Shown: one piece after another, positions 61,356 to 64,000 of the stretch | Layout of the letters: every line of letters begins with the position of its first letter | How positions within the stretch are numbered: the first letter of the stretch is position 1 | Assembly (NCBI RefSeq): GCF_013426895.1 | Contig: NZ_AP023174.1 | Span: 3,658,001 to 3,722,000 of the forward strand | From: Paraburkholderia largidicola | Lineage (GTDB): Bacteria > Pseudomonadota > Gammaproteobacteria > Burkholderiales > Burkholderiaceae | Reading direction: 5' to 3' | DNA length: 64,000 nt | Notes under the pieces: generated by a model | What the model was told of the DNA's origin: nothing | Database searches by the model: none | What the model saw: the letters and a program-made list of their open reading frames with translations, nothing else | Translations under genes and position numbers: made by a program

Positions 61356-62558
61356 TTACTCGCGGCGTTCGCCCACCAGCGCGAGCGAGCGGTAGACGAG
61401 CCAAGGCCCGACCAGCTGCAACACGACGATCGAGCACATCGTGACCGCGCGCAGTGTCGGATCGAAATTCGGATAGAGCTGGTAGGTATCGTCGACGAGC
61501 AGATACGCGAGCGCCGACATTGGCGACAGCGATAATCCCAGCGCCATGCCCTGCTTCATGTCGAGTCCGCTCGGCTTGGCGAACGCGAGCACGCCGACCA
61601 GCTTGGCCACCAGCCGCGCGACGATCAGTCCGACGGCGGCCAGGCCGCCCAGCGCCACGTCGTGCCATTCGAACGTCGTCAGCGTGAGCACGAACAGAAT
61701 CACCGTCAGCAGCCAACCCGCCGTGCCGAAATGCTCCGGCCAAAGTTGCGGGCGCGCTTCCAGATTCTTCACGATGATGCCCGCCGCGAGCAGGCTGAGA
61801 ATCGTCGACAGTTTGAAGATATGCGCGACGGCAATGGCGAGCAGCACGAGGCCGAACAGCGCGACGAACGAGTGCTCGTCCTGCAGATTCACACGCTTGT
61901 AAAAGAACGTGATGGTGCGCGCGAGCAGGTACGCGAGGATCAGCGAGCCGATCAGCAGATACAGCGGCTGAAGAATGGTCGCGAGCACGTTGCCGTAGGC
62001 TTCCTGATGCAGCCAGCCGGACGCGAGCTTCTCGACGATCACCGCATACATGCTGTTGAGCGCCGTCAGCGTCAGCAGGCGCTGCGTGACCTGGCCTTCG
62101 GCGCGCACCTCGGTTTTCAGCTGGATGACCATCGCGGGTGAAGTCGCCATCGCGATCGACGCAAGCACGAGCGCCGTCACCGACGACACGTTCAGAAACA
62201 GCAGCACCAGCAGCACGAGCACGAACGTGAGCGTCGATTCGGCGATGCTCGACACGATCAGCCACGTATTGCGGCGAATCCAGCGCAGATCCAGCCGGCT
62301 GCCGAGCTCGAACAGCAGCAGGCCGAGCGCGACATCGAGCAACGGGCGCGCGGTGCTTGCCGAGTCCGCGTCGATCACGCCAGAACCCGCCGAGCCCGCG
62401 ATCAGCCCGATCACGGCATAGCCGGAAATGCGCGGCAGATGCCACGCGCGATAGCACAGCTCGCCGACGAGGCCTGCGGCGAGCAAAGCGAGGCCTGCCC
62501 AGAAAATGGCATCGGGCGTGAGCGGCCAGCCTGGAAAGAATGAAAACGCCGACTTCAT
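61356..62558 (-). CDS. CPA2-family monovalent cation:proton antiporter
   Basis: A 400-residue inner-membrane protein with about eleven helices, the KefB/NapA-type fold. The unwound-helix region LALLAAGLVGELCY at the start, TRHLAP-type loop ASIAMATSPAMVIQLKTE, and the C-terminal RAVTMCSIVVLQLVGPWLV are visible. It lacks the cytoplasmic RCK domain of Kef systems. The start MKSAFSFFPGW has AGGAG upstream; the open frame to 62711 is spurious. Sits between the ligase and the gap that precedes mnmC. Confidence 0.88.
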   Translation of the reverse strand: MKSAFSFFPGWPLTPDAIFWAGLALLAAGLVGELCYRAWHLPRISGYAVIGLIAGSAGSGVIDADSASTARPLLDVALGLLLFELGSRLDLRWIRRNTWLIVSSIAESTLTFVLVLLVLLFLNVSSVTALVLASIAMATSPAMVIQLKTEVRAEGQVTQRLLTLTALNSMYAVIVEKLASGWLHQEAYGNVLATILQPLYLLIGSLILAYLLARTITFFYKRVNLQDEHSFVALFGLVLLAIAVAHIFKLSTILSLLAAGIIVKNLEARPQLWPEHFGTAGWLLTVILFVLTLTTFEWHDVALGGLAAVGLIVARLVAKLVGVLAFAKPSGLDMKQGMALGLSLSPMSALAYLLVDDTYQLYPNFDPTLRAVTMCSIVVLQLVGPWLVYRSLALVGERRE

Positions 62559-63206
62559 CGTGGTGGCTTCTCCTTGGCAGCAACACCCGGCAACGCGAAC
62601 GGGCAGACGACGTCGGCACGCAAAGCGCGCGCCGCGTCCGTTGCCGCGATCGGTTCGCGTCTGCCGGCGTTGCGGGTTGTCAACGATCGGGTGAAAAACT
62701 GAAACGACCACGCCGATGCCGCATGACTACGGGCAGCCCGACGTGAGTGAAAAGAGCGCCGTCGACTTTTGAATCAGATTCTGTGGGTCCGGCAACCGTT
62801 CCATTTGGCGCGTCGGTTGCGGGGGCAAAACGCGACGCGGAAGAACGGCGATTGTGCCATAGCTTTTTTACACTTGACGGAAAAGCGTCGAACGAGCGCT
62901 CAAAGCGGTAAAACGTACGCTAACTTCAGGGCAACAGGAAAAAGCGACCGGAAAATGCGTGTGCTTTGGGGAAGATCGGCCTTATCAGTCGCGCATTTGC
63001 AAGTCTGAGAGGGACCTCGCGCAACGCATGTTCACCGTGCTTGCGTTTGAGTGCCGTTCCGCTCAGGCGTTCCGGCTTCTCAACGATGAACAGCAAACAA
63101 GACGGTCCGTGAAGCGAAGCGGGTATTGCGAAATTCTTAATAGGAAAGAGGATGCCGCCGGAGGCCGACCCACTGAGGGCTCTTCATCAATAGGTTTACT
63201 GTACGT

Positions 63207-63227
63207 ATACGTAGTAGAAGTTAACAA
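63207..63227 (-). repeat. Right copy of a 21-bp inverted repeat
   Basis: Read on the minus strand it is TTGTTAACTTCTACTACGTA plus one base, differing from the left copy at 59931-59951 at one position. The two copies face each other across a 3.3-kb block that holds the ligase and antiporter genes. Confidence 0.8.
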
Positions 63228-63421
63228 GGCCGCTGCATTTCTGTGGATAACCCGGGTTTACCGAAGCGAATCAGCGTCTTGCCGAACGCATAACCGGATG
63301 CACTTGATGTGCGCGCCCGGCTGGGTTCGATGAATAACTTTTGGCCAAAGTTTACGTCCGGCGAGTTACCCCGTTTACGTCCACATCCGATCCACACGAG
63401 TTTCGCCCGCATTTTTCCCGG

Positions 63422-63455
63422 TTATCCACAACGCGCCGTGGATAACTTTTCCACA
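63422..63455. other. Cluster of DnaA boxes
   Basis: TTATCCACA at 63422-63430 is a perfect box. CGTGGATAA (63437-63445) and TTTTCCACA (63447-63455) each differ from consensus at one base. Three boxes within 34 bases are far above chance. They lie ten bases before the mnmC stop codon. Confidence 0.75.
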
Positions 63456-63464
63456 GGAAGATAG

Positions 63465-64000
63465 TCAGTTCGCGGTGCCCTGCCGTAGCGCACGCAAGAG
63501 AAAGCGCGCGGGATCGAGCGCTTCGGCGAGATCCCGTTCGATGGGCCACGGCTCGCCCTCGATCTGCGAAGCGATCAGTTCCGCGCCCAGCGACGCCCAT
63601 ACGAGTCCGCGCGAGCCAAACGCGAATGCGCCATATAGCCCTTGCGCGCGAGGCAGATCCAGTGGCCACGCGCCGCGCAGCTTGTCTGCTTCATGAGTCG
63701 CGGCGGCTTCGTCGGCGAAGGCGCCGATCATCGGCAAACGGTCACTCGTCACGCAGCGAAACGCGACGCGCCCTGCCAGCGACGAAGGGACGTGCATATC
63801 GGTTGCATCGCGCATGTCGGGCAGCATCTGTGCAACGCGCTCGATGTTCTCGGTGTGCGCGTCATCGCGTATTTGCGTGTCGGGATCGTCGATGTCATAG
63901 GTTGCGCCCGTCAGCGTGGTGCCATCGGGCAGCGGCACCGCGTACCCTTCGCCGATCACGGGGACCCGCAACGCGTGCGTCGCATCGCTGGGCAGCAGCG
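63465..64000 (-). CDS. mnmC: C-terminal part of MnmC (tRNA mnm5s2U biosynthesis bifunctional protein), truncated by the window edge
   Basis: The frame is open to the end of the window, so about the last 178 residues are visible. They form the end of the FAD-dependent C-terminal domain that converts cmnm5U to nm5U (EGYAVPLPDG, FRCVTSDRLPMIG, GLYGAFAFGSRGLVWASLGAELIASQIEGEP). The N-terminal methyltransferase domain should lie beyond 64000. Together with mnmG in the same window, two steps of wobble-uridine modification are near each other. A stand-alone FAD oxidoreductase (MnmC2 only) is possible. Confidence 0.85.
   Translation of the reverse strand, partial: LLPSDATHALRVPVIGEGYAVPLPDGTTLTGATYDIDDPDTQIRDDAHTENIERVAQMLPDMRDATDMHVPSSLAGRVAFRCVTSDRLPMIGAFADEAAATHEADKLRGAWPLDLPRAQGLYGAFAFGSRGLVWASLGAELIASQIEGEPWPIERDLAEALDPARFLLRALRQGTAN

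Larger units (their letters stand above)
62559..63464. other. 906-base intergenic region with DnaA-box cluster (right half of a candidate origin)
   Basis: No protein-like frame. The promoter of the antiporter should be within 62559-62900. From 63190 onwards there are four GTTTAC hexamers (63194-63199, 63256-63261, 63350-63355, 63373-63378), the inverted-repeat element at 63207-63227 with a TACGTATACGTA palindrome (63202-63213), a perfect DnaA box at 63242-63250, and a cluster of three boxes at 63422-63455. Confidence 0.6.

Noticed and set aside
59433..63464. Mobile element bounded by the 21-bp inverted repeats
   Set aside because: The enclosed genes are ordinary core genes, there is no transposase or integrase, and no target-site duplication is visible.

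Overview
The window looks like the primary chromosome of a Burkholderiaceae bacterium, most likely Paraburkholderia or Caballeronia. This rests on high G+C, the mnmG-rsmG-parA-parB-atp order, a trifunctional PutA, a periplasmic cyclohexadienyl dehydratase, phhA/phhB beside an AsnC-type regulator, a DUF3717-type small protein, and the general character of the proteins. It contains no insertion sequence, phage, CRISPR array, rRNA or tRNA that I could recognise. Nearly all of it is conserved core chromosome.

Layout. 1-4.3 kb: tail of an alginate-lyase-family gene, sdaA, and an acetolactate-synthase-like TPP enzyme ending at an intrinsic terminator. 4.4-9.8 kb (minus strand): putA preceded by GTTGCA operator motifs and followed by a branched-chain amino-acid-type binding protein. 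10-16.8 kb: a small membrane peptide, a YeiH-family exporter coupled to a Cys-containing small protein, priA, hemE and a pheC-like gene. 17.2-17.5 kb: a transcriptional terminator preceded by a foldable, gene-less segment (candidate small RNA). 17.6-19.3 kb: an acyl-CoA synthetase. 19.5-27.2 kb: the complete F1Fo ATP synthase operon atpIBEFHAGDC. 27.5-33 kb: an anion transporter, parB, parA, rsmG and mnmG with two perfect parS sites. 33.2-45 kb: two branched-chain amino-acid-type (Liv) ABC systems, the first with a natural LivM-LivG fusion and two tandem paralogous binding proteins. 45.2-49.6 kb: a GMC oxidoreductase, a methylmalonate-semialdehyde dehydrogenase and a divergent LysR regulator. 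49.9-59.4 kb: CYTH protein, AsnC regulator with phhAB, DUF3717-type protein, a two-component system, a SET-domain protein, an old-yellow-enzyme homologue, a MOSC protein, a glutamine amidotransferase and a MarR regulator. 60-64 kb: a YbdK-type glutamate-cysteine ligase, a CPA2 antiporter and the 3' end of mnmC.

The strongest unexplained signals concern chromosome maintenance. One parS palindrome is also the stem of the terminator of the first liv operon, and the other is written into the mnmG reading frame. At 59.7-60.0 kb and 63.2-63.46 kb two AT-richer, gene-free segments carry DnaA boxes, a shared 21-bp inverted repeat and seven GTTTAC hexamers. Together with parABS about 30 kb away this makes them a candidate bipartite replication origin of the primary chromosome (inference).

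Metabolically the window is rich in amino-acid handling: serine (sdaA), proline (putA), phenylalanine synthesis and breakdown (pheC-like, phhAB), semialdehyde oxidation (mmsA) and four branched-chain-type binding proteins.
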